A stretch of 64,000 nucleotides of DNA from Zygnema cylindricum (lineage: Eukaryota; Streptophyta; Zygnematophyceae; Zygnematales; Zygnemataceae): contig JBBHKE010000244.1 in assembly GCA_037447655.1 (NCBI GenBank), positions 213,896 through 277,895 on the forward strand, given 5' to 3'. Numbering within the stretch: the first letter of the stretch is position 1; each line of letters opens with the position of its first letter. Shown here one piece after another: positions 41,821-54,800 of this stretch. The position numbers and the translations under genes are program-made. The notes below the pieces were generated by a model. It had not been told where the DNA came from. It saw only the letters and a program-made list of their open reading frames with translations, and made no database searches.

Positions 41821-43284
41821 AGAATTTCCGTTTCTTTAAAGAGCTGATCGTACCCGTTGAGTTAAAATTACCTCGCGAGGTGATTTGAGTAGAAGTTTGA
41901 AGATGAGCTGGAGGGACGCGAAAGTGGGTCGAAACGCGCTAAACGACAAACTGTAGTACATCTAAAGTTTCAAAATGACATAAATTGTATTGTGGTGATT
42001 TCAATTTTTTAATACGGCTGCGGATTTTCTCGCTGAGGGGTAAGTTTTGGAGCAAAATGACAAAACAAAACCCTAACTTTATCACAAGGGAAAGTGCCCT
42101 ATGCAAAAAATGAAAAAATATGAAGGTTTCTTAGGTAATTACTATAGTACTACAACAATGTACAGTATTGTACTGTACTATACTATACCGTCCTTAATGT
42201 CAATACTATCCAGCATTATTGTACTTTGTACCACTACACCACGAATCGTTATTAGACTAAAGAAATTATTGGTATCAATAATAAATTATTGTCATTAATG
42301 CTAATTTGTATATCAATTCCATCGTCAAAAAAATGTTTAATTGTAATTTCTCCTTATCGCTGATTTAGCGGGAGTGTTGATTTTGGAAAACTTTAAGTCT
42401 CAGTAAATAAGTGTGACGACAGAAAGGTAGTAATCTGTAATGTAAGTTCACAAGGACATCACTTGAGTGCAGTACAGGACAACGCAGCTGCTATGCAGAC
42501 AGAGCAGCGCAGCACCGCAGATAGCAGACAGAGCAGCGCAGCACCGCAGCTGCTATGCTGACAGAGCAGCGCAACAACGAAGCTGCGACACAGACAGGAC
42601 AAACGCAACTGCGGTTACTTTAGATATGATCCGTACAGACAACGCAACTGCTGTTATCTTGGATATGATTCGGTACGGGACACTGCAACCGCGAGTGATA
42701 TGAATGTGATTCGGTACGGGACAACGCACCTGCGATTGATATGAATCAAGTCAACACACGAGATTCATAAGAGTATCACAAGTGACTTAGCCGACAAGTA
42801 TTTCTACAATCACTTAATATAGATTCTGAGTAATATTGACTGTACGATGATTGATTGGGTTGGCAGGATTAGGAACACGTAGATCTCAGTAAGTGGGTTG
42901 ATTTTGGACATACCTCTCACGTACACTTGTATCGGCAATAGAACACCAAGAGTATAAGACTTAGGACTTATAGCATTTTATGTATCCAGAATTCCAAGTA
43001 GTAAACTGCAAACAATTTTTGGGAAACTTCTGGGTATTATATCTTGAGTGTTGTCAAGTCAATTATGCTGAAACTTTGGGAGTTGTGAGTGTTTATGCTA
43101 CTCTATAATCTGATATATTTTTGTGAGGTTTGGATGCTTTTATAAGATTTGGTGAGCACTGTAAAACAGCTATTTGATAGGATTCTTGATAGCTTCTAAG
43201 AGTGTATCATGTCTACTTCTACTACTACTACTACTGCTCCTCCACCTGCACCGGTGGTTGTAGAACAACAGTCTGCATCCTAGC
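41821..43284 (+). other. possible retroelement LTR/leader ending in a gag-like start
   Basis: Non-coding sequence leads to ATG at 43209, then Ser/Thr/Pro/Ala codons (MSTSTTTTTTAPPPAPVVVE) and a stop at 43280. The start resembles the low-complexity beginning of plant copia Gag and the one in the array insertion at 51.9 kb. No zinc knuckle or pol follows; instead the sequence runs into the minus-strand gypsy-like remnant. One left end of the TA-CAC family (CACCACGAATCGTTATTAGA) lies at 42237. Confidence 0.35.
42465..42740. repeat. AGCAGCGCAGCACCGCAG-type tandem repeat
   Basis: Repeats of GACAGAGCAGCGCAGCACCG alternate with GCAACTGC and GATATGATTCGGTACGGGAC words, unit about 40-60 bp. Much richer in G+C than its surroundings. 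Confidence 0.75.
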
Positions 43285-43873
43285 TATTTTAGTAAAGGCC
43301 CGAGTTAAAGTGCGTCTTTTAAAGTGTTTTTGTCACTCCTAAGTGTTAACCTACTTAGTTTCCCTATAAGGAGTATTTTACGTTTCCAATAGAGGGCGGT
43401 CGACCACCATGGAAAAGACTTCGCTCTGCCATTCAGCGATGAATTCATCCACGACCATGTCGTGCATGAGAGATAAGAAAGCGAACATGCATCAAAACCA
43501 GCAAAGTCATGTTCACAAACATATATAACAACGAAAATAAATATGAAATGCCAAAATGTATATACACCACGAGAAGGAATAAAGATGAAAATGACCCAAA
43601 GAGAGAAGGGGAAGAATACTCCCCTAGAGTGAAATGGAAAGAGAGAAGGGGAAAAATACTTCCCTAGAGTGAAGTGGACCCTATAATCCCCCCCCCAGCT
43701 CCTTAGACTGTAGAGGAGTTGGTCAAAACAGTTGAAGGCCTGATCAAAACAGTTGAAGGCTTGGAACATATATAGAGGCAGCAATGGTCAGCAAGGTTGA
43801 AATAATGGAGGAGAGAGGCACTCCATGTGGAACCCTTGATCACCACCTGTACATGTATAAACCTTCTAGACAC

Positions 43874-44794
43874 TCAACATCCCGTTAGTATCGCTTTCCA
43901 CCATATGGAGAATGTGTGGAGAGACCTTGGTGTTGACGGTATCCAAAAGATGACGCGAGTCGGTGGGAAAACCGAGCACATTGAAACTATCTCGCAATGG
44001 TGGGGAGGCTGGAAAGAACCTTTCTGGGAAAGGAGAGTCGTAATTGTCTTCCCTAAGGTCGATATTGGAAAATGCAAGGAGAGCAGAAGCGAAATGTGCC
44101 ATAGTGGGCAACGGCTTGCGAGCAAAGACAAGAGGGAGGCAGATTTTGCGTCCCGGAAAATTAGAAGGACGGTAGGAGAAGGTCTGATCATGCATATCGA
44201 CTCCCCCACCGATTCGGAAGATAACATTTTGTCCATTAAGCATTCGTAGTCGGTGCATTTGGTGACCAATGCTCGGACAGAAACTTCCACGGACTCACCC
44301 TCGGTTCCGTTTTGGAATCGTAAGGTGAGCGGGTCCTTGGTTATTCCAAGCACCGACTCCGTGGTACCGGCTAAAGTGAGAAGCCAAGTAGCCGTGGCTT
44401 AAAGCCTGTCTGTGATCTGACCAACCTTGAGCGCAAATCCGGATTCGAGGATCACCAGTTTGGCTCTAGTGTCCATGAGAGGGAGAGAAGGAGCAACACC
44501 ATTAACGATGAAGGACTTTTGAGAATTGTCCAGCAAACTGATGTGAGGGTCAAGGTCACGGCGCTCATCCGCGGTAACCAACTGAATAACTAAAAGATTA
44601 CGGTTCAGCTGCAACGCCCTCAAAGCGGCTGCTGCAACAAACTCATCAACAAGGGGAGAGGCTTTGGGAACCTCATTAGGAAAAAGAGAGGCCGTGGGGG
44701 CTTCATCAATCATGGTAGAAAGGATGCTTAGCTGTTCCTTGACTCGATGTGCATCATGTATGGTACTATCGAGAATGGTGAGAGCTTCAACCAC
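43874..44794 (-). pseudogene. gypsy-like aspartic protease region
   Basis: The minus-strand frame 44794-44399 has a linker and then LPLMDTRAKLVILESGFAL, where retropepsins have DTG/DSG; here the Gly is Arg, so catalysis would be lost. After a stop, 44353-43874 continues MLGITKDPLTLRF, VRALVTKCTDYECLMDKM, matching the second half of this protease family. Confidence 0.6.
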
Positions 44795-45179
44795 AATGGA
44801 GGAAGTTGTGTCTGGTAGAGGTGAGAGAGATTCTTTCTCGAAAGAAAGTGGAAGACGCGAATTTTGTAATTTACCGTCCCGATTCTAATCAGGCGAGCCT
44901 TTATCAAAAGTAGCTGCCCGTTGTTGGACAGTAGAATCCCGGAGGATTTGGCCAGCCAACGATGGCATGGGGACGACTGTCCTTGCCATTCCCGTGAACT
45001 GGGTTTAATTTCGGCCATGAAGGCAGCAAATTGCTCCTTTATCATGGTGGCCATCATGACTTGCAACTCGGCCTTTTCCCTCTCTCGTCGAGAGATCTTA
45101 TGCGGAGTCGCCTCTTTATCGGTCTCCGTAGGAGGAGTGACCGGCTTTGCAGAACGGGCAGGAATTCCACCGTTCTGAA

Positions 45180-45350
45180 TCTATTTCTGATAAGAGAAAT
45201 TAGGGTCTTTAACATGGCAGCGATGGACGTAATGTCCCTTCTGCTGGCAATGGGTGCATATGGCCGACTTATCTGGGCACATGCGGGCATCATGCCTTGT
45301 GTTTCCACATTGCAAACACACTCGGTCTCCGGAATTAAATGGCGGGTTTT
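45180..45350 (-). pseudogene. gypsy-like nucleocapsid with two CCHC knuckles
   Basis: The minus-strand frame reads CLQCGNTRHDARMC and CTHCQQKGHYVHRC, both C-x2-C-x4-H-x4-C, separated by PDKSAI. The frame closes at a stop after DPNFSYQK. This is the RNA-binding end of Gag. Confidence 0.85.
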
Positions 45351-45680
45351 ACATGGCTGACGTCTTTGGAGGCCTATTAGAAGGCCACGGGTTCCTCAAA
45401 GGTGGTGGGGATTGGTCAAATTGGTTTTCTTGAGATTCAAGATTTTCATGAGCATCCCACCACGATGATTGCATCTCATACCTAACCGCATATACAGCTG
45501 CTTGCTAAAAGGTACATTTCAGCCCGTATGTTTAACTGAGATGAGTCTGAATGAATATTTTTGATTGAGGAGGAAACTTTCCCACGAATTTTTGGACAGC
45601 CTCGCATTGGACATGAGGTCCGACAAAGCTTTTCGAAGGGTTTCCATTCGATCTCGCAAGGCAAGGGAAGTCTCACCGGG

Positions 45681-46580
45681 CTAAAGTTTAAAGTTCATTA
45701 ACTCGTTCACTTGATCCGGATTCTGCATTCGATATTCCTCTTGAAGGATATCGAACATAAGCGATATCGGGTCACGCAAAATAATTGTTCCCCCCGATGT
45801 AGCAGGGACTGCCGCTCGAGCAGCCACGACATACTGATGGGGAATCTCGGGGACAGCTGAAAACAACTCGTCTCTATTGACATCTAACACCGATGGGACG
45901 GCCGCCTGGTAAAGAATTTCTACACGGCCAATAACCTCAGGTACTCCAGCAAACGGGGGAGCGTACTCTGTCATCGCTACAATGGTATCATACTTTCGAG
46001 TGTATAGAGTGAGTGCCGAACCGCGGAGGTATCGACCAAGGAGAGAGAAGGCTACCCGGAGGTCGAACCTGTCCTGGTAACGGAATGCTAAATCCCTCAT
46101 TTCCGTGTCATATAAGATTCCGAAATGAGATAAAGACATAGTGTCTTTTAAACCGGAAAAGCAAAATTGCATCTTACCCATGGATCCCTCTGAAGAGAAA
46201 GCCCTGTCGTAAAAGTGAGAATGCGCCGGTTGTGCCAAAGTTTGGCTGGCTGGGAATCTACGAGGGTGAGGAGGTGGAAAGGTTTCCTCCGGAAAGTCTT
46301 CTTCGGTGTTCTCTAGGTGTGACCTAGATGAAACTGAGGACAATGATGACGTAGATGTCAGACCAGACCGCACTGACAGCGATCTGCGATCCGCAACCGG
46401 ATCGGATGTGGTCAAGGATTCGGGAAAATCCGAAGAATTTAATTGCGGAGGACGAAATGTACCACCCCGGGTGGAACCGGATCGATAAGGAAGGTTATCC
46501 CAATCTGTGGGCATAAACCAAGGGGAAAACCCCGACTTCGATAGAGTAATGTTTCGAACGGCGGAACCGAGATGCAGCAC
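45681..46580 (-). pseudogene. gypsy-like Gag
   Basis: A 299-codon minus-strand frame. It has a Ser/Arg-rich N-terminal third, then a folded-looking capsid-like part (GSMGKMQFCFSGLKDTMSLS, FDLRVAFSLLGRYLRGSAL, DILQEEYRMQNPDQ). After the stop at 45681 the same frame continues with PGETSLALRDRMETLRKALS, typical of Gag, so the stop is a later mutation. Confidence 0.65.
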
Positions 46581-46599
46581 ATGTCAAACGAATCCACAC

Positions 46600-48800
46600 G
46601 CGCACAATCAGCTCATGCAGTCACTATCAAGACCCGATGGTCAGATTAAGCAAGAAGCCGTAATACCAAAACCTCTACCCTGCAAAAAAATGGGGCAAGG
46701 CCAAAGGGCTAGATCTATGCCAAAGGGCCATATCTATAAAAACAAACAGAGAACTATTCGGCACCTTTCGGTGCAGATCGACAACAACACAGACAGAAAA
46801 TTGTCTTAACAGTGCCACCTACGGCAAGATCTATGAAAGAAAATCCAATCCAGATAGTCACAGGGAAACTCAAGGCCACTCACGGCCATATAGCATGCAA
46901 CGAAAGCAAGGAAAATGCAAATGCTCAAAAAGAAAGGTTCGTAATAGAACCAATCCACACCGATCCCTCTACACGAGTGTCCGCACTATATCGTGACGCT
47001 CCTGCCCTTGCAGGGCATTGAAATACTTACAAACACCTTTAATAATCTGGTGATTATTGAAGGTGAACCGCAACTGATCGCTACAGTCAGTTAGGGCTTT
47101 GCAGAGCCTCAAAAGGTGAATCCGCTCCGCAATCCACACCCAAACTTTCCTCTAAAACGGGTCTCCTCCCAGTGTCCTCCGGACCGCGTGGGCCCTCACC
47201 TTGTGAATATCCACACCCAAAGAAAAAGGAAAAGAAATACGGGAACAAAGAAAGGAAAGGCAAATAAACTTGGAAGGGAGGTACGATTAGGGAAAACTGT
47301 TTCACAAACCCTAATTCCACGCTGCAAAAAACAAGGAATCTGCGACCAAGGGACAATAATATGCTGACCTAGGGTTAAGAATTCCATAAAATAAACCCTA
47401 AATCTGCAGCCCAAACCCTAAATCTGCAGCCCAAACCCTAAATCTGCGGCCAAACCCTAATTTCGCAGATTAACCCTAATTTCGCAGATTAACCCTAAAA
47501 TCTGACACGTATTTAGACCTAAATCTGCAGACCATAAATAGAGTGGCAGCAAGAAAGAAGAAAACAAAAAAGAAATACAAAATGTTTTTTTTTTTTTATA
47601 AAATAAATTTATAAATTTATTTATTTTTATAATATTTCTTCAAAGGCAAAACTGAAAGCAAAAGCAATAATGGATAGAAAGTAGGATGAAGCTTGTAGAA
47701 AAACAAAGCCAGATCAAAAGGAAAAAAACCAACTCAAAAATAGGTGGAAGAAAATCTAGAAATGAAAAGATAGATTTTATATTGAAAATAATGTATTTTC
47801 TATATATTTTTTTCCTTTAGATTTATTTTATCACACCAAACTGAGAAGTAAAACTGAAAATGCAAGGTAAATAGGCAGGAAAATAGAAAGACAAAACAAG
47901 AATAAAAACTGAATATGAAAGGTAATATATATATTTTTAATAATTTATTTTTAAAAAAATAGACTATTAGAAAATGTGATTTTGAAAAGTTTAGCTTTTG
48001 GACAAGAATGCTAAGCCAAGAGGTAGCCACTAGGCTCTCTTGTCTTTACCACATTCTCTACAAGAGTTATCTCGTTACGACAGCAAAGCAAGAAATATTC
48101 CAACCGGAACAAGGGAAATTCCAAATCCGATCAAAAATACACTCATTTCAAGCCAACCGAAATACAAACAAGACACACACACAACCAAACCGTCAAGCTG
48201 CCCGAGGAAGGCACAGCAAGGTCCAGATGTGCTCCCTCGCGACCTCCAATCTCACACTTCCACCAAATGACAAACTTTGGAGGGAAACCTTCCGGACGTG
48301 GCCTTAGGCCGTGTGGATTAAAAACGAGGGCAGAAAAACAAGGAGAATAGTCTTACTCTATCTAGCCTCTACGGAGGCATATCAGCGGTACGCTATCTAC
48401 CAGCTACCTCTATTAATGTCGGTATACATGAATACTTCAAGGTATGTCAAAGTGAGTAAATCTACACTAATAATTAATTCACAAAAAGACACATCAATGT
48501 TCAACCAAATATTTACATCGACGCTTCCGTAAAATCCGCGTAATGAGTATCAACTTGATTAGTCACTTGAGGATGAAACCACGTCATGAACCGACATCAC
48601 ATACGTACGGTCCACTTGATACCACATTATCAAAATACAATCCTTTTAACTTCAATTGTACAATTACTCCCCCAATCCACAAATCCATTCGAACCTCCAT
48701 TTGTACCACCACAATATTTCCGGTAATAATCTACGCACGAACCGTCGCTGTGCGCACAAAATGTGGCGTAAGTACGAAACTAACATTTCAAAAACAACAT
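46600..48800. other. upstream (5') region of the gypsy-like remnant, non-coding
   Basis: No supported coding sequence. It may include the element's leader and LTR, but no matching LTR pair is visible. Contains the AAACCCTAAATCTGCAGCCC repeat (separate entry) and a T-rich run at 47584-47600. Confidence 0.45.
47393..47502. repeat. telo-box-containing 19-20 bp tandem repeat
   Basis: Three units of AAACCCTAAATCTGCAGCCC (the third varied), then units of AACCCTAATTTCGCAGATT. Each carries the plant telomere-like AACCCTAA word. This is an interstitial repeat, not a telomere. Confidence 0.8.
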
Positions 48801-51800
48801 AAATTAGGTAACCATTATTGTTATCGCTAACAGTTTGGTTAATTTAGGTTAGAATTCTTGTATATCACTAACAGTTTGTGTAAGTTAAGTAACCATATCT
48901 TGTTAGCGCTAAGAGTTTGTGTAAGTTAGGGAACCAATCTTGTTATCGCTAACAATTTGTGTACTTTAGGTAACAATTCCTGTTATTGCTAACTGTTATT
49001 GCTAAAACTTTGTGTAAGTTAGTTAAACAAATCCTGTTAGTGGTAATAGTTTGTGTAAGTTAGGTTACAATTCTTTTTATCGCTAACAGTTTGTGTAAGT
49101 TAGGTTTCAATTCTTGTTATCTCTAACAGTTTGTGTAGTTAAGGTTGCAATCCCTTTACGCTAACAATTTGTGTAAGTTAAGTTACAGTTCATGTTAGCG
49201 CTAAGAGTATATGTAGTTTAGGTAACAATTCCTGTTAGCGCTAACAGTTTGTGTAATTTGGATAACAATTTTTGTTAGCGCTAACACTTTGTGTAATCTA
49301 TATAACAATTCTTGTTAGCGCTAACAGTTTGTGTAAGTTGGATAACAATTCCTGTTAGCCCTAAAAGTTTGTGTAAGTTGGATAACAATTCCTGTTAGCC
49401 CTAACAGTTTATAAAAGTCAGATAACAATTCCTGTTAGCGCTAACAGTTTGTGTAATTTGGATAACAATTCTTGTTAGCGCTAACACTTTGTGTAATCTA
49501 TATAACAATTCTTGTTAGCGCTAACAGTTTGTGTAAGTTGGATAACAATTCCTGTTAGCCCTAAGAGTTTATAAAAGTCAGATAACAATTCCTGTTAGCG
49601 CTAACAGTTTGTGTAATTTAGAAAACAGTTCCTGTAAGGGCTAACAGTTTGTGTAAGTTAGGTAACAATACCTGTTAGCGCTAATAATTTGTGTAACTTA
49701 GATAACAATTCTTGTTATAGCTAACAGTTTGCGTAAATTAGGTAACAATTTATGTTAGCGCTAACAGTTTGTGTAATTTAGATAACAATTGCCGTTAAAG
49801 CTAATAAGTTGTGTCAGTTAGGTAACAATTTTTGTTAGCGCTAACAGTTTGTGTAATTTAGATAACAATTCTTGTTATCGCTAACAGTTTCAATAATATA
49901 GATAACAATTTCTGTAAGCGCTAACAGTTTGTGTAAGTTAGGTAACATTTCCATTAAGCGCTAAAATTTTGTGTAAGTTAGGTAACAATTCATGTTAGCG
50001 CTAACAGTTTGTGTAAGTTAGATAACAATTCCATTTAGCGCTAACAGTTTGTGTAAGTTGGATAAAAATCCTTGTTAGCGCTAACAGTTTGGGTAATTTA
50101 GATAACAATTCCTGTTAGCGCTAACAGTTTGTGTAAGTTAGGTAACATTTCCTGTAAGCACTAAAAGTTTGTGTAAGTTAGGTAACAATTGTTGTTATCA
50201 CTAACAATTTGCGTAAATTTGGTAACAATTCATGTTAGCGCTAACAGTTTGTGTAAGTTAGATAACAAATCTTGTTATCGCTAACAGTTTGTGTAAATTT
50301 AGGTAACAATTATTGTTATCGGTAACACTTTGTGTAATTTAGGTGATAATTCTTGTTTATCGCTAAAAAATTGTTAAAATTTGGTAACCATTTTTGTTAT
50401 CGCTTACAATTTGTGTAATTTAAGTTAGAATTCTTGTTATTGATAACAGTTTGTGAAAGTTAAATAACCAATCTTGTTAGCGCTAACAGTTGTGTAAGTT
50501 AGGTAACCAATCTTGTTATTGCTAATAATTTGTGTACTTTAGGAAACAATTCCATTTATTGCGAACAATTTGTGGTAAGTTAGGTAACAATTCTTGTTAT
50601 CGCTAACAGTTTGTGTAATTTACGTACCCCATTGTTGTTATCACTAACAATTTGTGTACTTTAGGTAACAATTCCTGTTATTGCTAACAATTTGTGTAAT
50701 TTAGGTAACAATTCTTGTTATCGATAACTGTTTGTGTAATTTAGGAAACAGTTCTTGTTATCGTTAACAACTTTTGTAATTTATGATACAATTGATGTTA
50801 TCGCTAACAGTTTGTGTAAGTTAGGTTACCATTCTTGTTATTGCTGACTGTTTGTGTAATTTAGGTAAGAATTCTTGTTATCGCTAATTGATTGTGTAAT
50901 TTAGGTAACCATTCTTGTTATCGCTAATTTGGTAACAATTCTTGTTAACGCTATCAATTTGTGTAATTTACTTTACAATTCTTGTTCTCGCTAAAAATTT
51001 GTTTAAATTTGGTAACCATTCTTGTTATCGCTAAACGGTTTGTGTAATGTAGGTAACCATTATTGATATCGCTAACAGTTTGGGTAATTTAAGTTAGAAT
51101 TCTTGTTATGTGCTAACAGTTTGTGTAATTTAGGTAACCAATCTTGTTATCGCTAACAGTTTGTGTAATTTAGGTAACCATTCTTGATATCGCTAACAGT
51201 TTGGGTAATTTAGGTTACAATTCTTGTTATCCGCTAACAGTTTGTGTAATTTAGGTTAAAAATTTTGTTATCGCTAACTGATTATGTAATTTAGGTAAAA
51301 AATATTGTTATCGCTAATTGTTTGTGTAATGTAGGTAACAATTTTTGTTAGCGCTAACAGTTTGTGTAAGTTAGTTAAACAAATCCTGTTAGCGGTAATA
51401 GTTTGTGTAAGTTAAGAAACTTTCTTGTTATCGCTAACAGTTTGTGTAATTTAGGTAACAATTCATGTTATCACTAATAGTTTGTGTAATTTAGGTAACC
51501 ATTCTTGTTATCGCTGACTGTTTGTGTAATTTAGGTTAAAATTCTTGTTATCGCTAACTAATTGTGTAACTTAGGTAACCATTCTTGTTATCGCTAACAA
51601 TTTGTATAATTTAGGTAACAATTCTTGTTATCGTTAACAATTTGTGTAATTTACGTTACAATTCTTGTTATCGCTAACAATTTGTGTAAATTAGGTAACC
51701 ATTCTTGTTATTGTTAACGGTTTGGGTAATTTAGGTTAGAATTATTGTTATCGCTAATAGTTTGTGTAAGTTAAGTAACCATTCTTGTTAGGACTAAGAG

Positions 51801-54800
51801 TTTCTGTAAGTTAGGTAACCAATCTTGTTATCGTTAACAATTTGTGTACTTTTTGGTAAAAATGTGGTTCTGAGACAACTGCTGGCACTGAAGATGAAGA
51901 AGATGCAGCAGTAGTCATCGTAGAACAAATCAAGAGAGGAAGCTTCCACAAATACCGATGGCTGAACAGCAACTTTGACAGACTATAACTTTGGGAAAAA
52001 CTTGCCACACTGTAGATAACATTCAAAGGAACACACACACAGAATTTCAATCAATTCGCTCACAAATCTGTGAGATATGTAGAAATGAAATTACATAAAA
52101 CTGAGTGTACAGTTTTCTTATCATTTGTTCCTAAAAATCAAATTCACTAAGTCCTACTTTTATACACCAAAACTACACTAAGCTGTACGGAGGCATTATA
52201 GCCGTACATCTAACATTCTATCACAAATATTTACACCGAAGTTCAGACAACGTAAAGTGATAATGATCTAGTTACGCCTTGTCACTATTTGTTGGCGGCG
52301 GCTGTCAGCGGTCTTATTAGAGGATTTGGCATTGTAAAATTCACTTCACGAAGTCCAGTGGTGCTGCCGAATTTCCGTACGTCCACGGAGGACATACTCA
52401 CGCATTCTCCCAAGTGACGACACGTGTCCAAAGTGTGAATGAACCGTGAACTCCCAACTTCACTATCACACTAATATTGGTACGTACTGAACCGATTTCA
52501 ACCAAAAATAGCTTAAGTCTTGAACTGCTCTCTCTCACAGCTGAGGCATAAAGAGGACTAAAGCTTTCTAAAAACAACAAAAAAATTCCTGTTATTGCTA
52601 ACAATTTGTGTAAGTTAGGTAACACTTTCTGTTATCGCTAACATTTTGTGTAATTTAGGTAACCATTCTTGTTATCGCTAACAGTTTGGGTAATTTAGAT
52701 TACAATTCTTGTTATCGCTACTAGTTTGTGTAAGTTAGGTAACCTATCTTGTTAGCGGTGCAGGTTTATTGAGGAGGTAACTCTTCTTGTTATCCCCAAC
52801 AATTTATTGTACCAAGTTAACAATTCACGTTTTTTCTTGGTTTGTGTAAATTAGGTAACAATTTTTCCTATGCATTGTTTACGTAACTTAGGTAGCGATT
52901 CTTATTTATCACTAACTATATTTATAATTTAGGTTACAATTCTTGTTACCACTAACAATTTATTAGTTTGGTGATTTCCAGTTATTGCTATGATTTTGTA
53001 AGTTAGGAAAATTCCGCATTAGCGATGAGTTTATTGTAAGTTAGGTAATAATTCATTATCCTAGCAGGTTTGTGTAACTTAGGTAACCATTCTTGTTATA
53101 AGCTAACGATTTGTGTAACCAGAGTGGCAACCATTCTTGTTATAAGCTAACTGTTTGTGTTAATTTAAGTAACAATTCTGATAGCACAAAGAATTTTATT
53201 TAGATAACATTTCAGGTTATGGCAAACAATTCATAGAGGTAACAATTCTTGTTGTCCTATGAGCAATTTAGGGTGAATTCTTGTTATTATTTAGCGGTTT
53301 GTGTGAGTTAGGTATGATTTTTGTTATAAAAGAATTTGTGTACTTTAGGTAACAAATCCCTATTAGCAACTAACATTCTTGTTATTCCTATCTGCTTGTG
53401 TAATTTAGGGTACAATTCTTGTTATTGCCAACAGTTTGTGTGAGTTAGGTAACAATTCTTGTTATCGCTAACAATTTGTGTACTTTAGGTAACAAATCCT
53501 ATTAGCAAGCTAACAGTTTGTGTAAGTTAGGGAACAATTCCTGTTAGCGGAAACAGTTTGTGTAAGTTAGGTAACAATTCCTGTTATCGCTATCAGTTTG
53601 TGTAACTTAGGTAACCATTCTTGTTATCGCTAATAGTTTGTGTAATTTAGGTAACAATTCTTGTTATCGCTAACTGATTGTGTAATTTAGGTAAAAATTA
53701 TCGTTATCACTAATTGTTTGTGTAATTTAGGTAACAATTCTTGTTATCATTAACATCTTTTGTAATTTAATTTACAATTCATGTTATCGTTAACAATTTG
53801 TGTAAGTCAGGTAACCATTATTGTTTTCGCTAACAATTTGTGTACCTTAGGTAACAAATCCTATTAGCAAGCTAACAGTTTGTGTAAGTTAGGGATCAAT
53901 TCTTGTTAGCGGTAACAGTTTGTGTAAGTTAGGTAACAATTCCTGTTATTGCTAACAGTTAGTGTAATTTAGGTAACAATTCTTAATATCGCTAACAGTT
54001 TGTGTAATAAAGGTAACAATTCATGTTATCGCTAAAAAATTGTGTAATTTAGGTAACAATTCTTGTTATCGCTAACAGTTTGTGTAAGTTAGGGAACAAT
54101 TCTTGTTAGCGGTAACTGTTTGTGTAAGTTAGGTAACACTTCCTGTTATCGCTAACAGTTTGTGTAATTTAGGTAACCATTCTTGTTATCGCTAACTATT
54201 TGTATAATTTAGGTAACAATTCTTGTTATCGCCAACAGTTTGTGTAATTTAGGTAACAATTCCTGCTAGCGCAAATAGTTTGTGTAATTTAGATAACAAT
54301 TCCTGTTATCGCTAACTATATTTGTAACATAGGTAACAATTCTTGTTATCGTTAAATGTTTGTGTAATTTAGGTAAATATTCTTTGTTATCGCTAACTTT
54401 TTTTGTAATTTAGGTAACAACTTGTGTTATTAGCAAAGTTTGTGTAATTTAGGAAACAATTTTTGTTAGCGCTAACAGTTTGTGTAAGTTAGATAAATAA
54501 TCCTGTTATCGCTAACAGTTTATGTAAGTAAAGTAACCATTATTGTTATCGCTAACAGTTTGTGTAATTTAGGTAAGAATTCTTGTTATTGTTAACAATT
54601 TGTGTAATTTATGTTACATTTCTTGTTTTCGCTAACAAATTGTGTAATTTACGTTACCTAACAATATGTGTAAATTAGGTAACCATTCTTGTTATCGCTA
54701 ACGATTTGTGAAATGTAGGTAACCATTATTGTTATCGCTAACAGTTTGGGTAATTTAGGTTAGAATTCTTGTTATCGCTAACAGTTTGTGTAAGTTAAGT

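Larger units (their letters stand above)
43300..46600 (-). mobile_element. decayed Ty3/gypsy-like gag-protease region
   Basis: Reading on the minus strand from 46580: Gag-like protein, two zinc knuckles, charged linker and an aspartic protease-like domain, each split by stops and frameshifts. No reverse transcriptase is present in the window. The layout (long Ser-rich Gag start, double CCHC, then a protease with a GI.....L.F region) resembles gag-pol elements common in bryophyte, lycophyte and charophyte genomes. Confidence 0.65.

Noticed and set aside
47393-47502. True telomere
   Set aside because: Only a few telomere-like words spaced by other sequence, inside the window and flanked by retroelement DNA.
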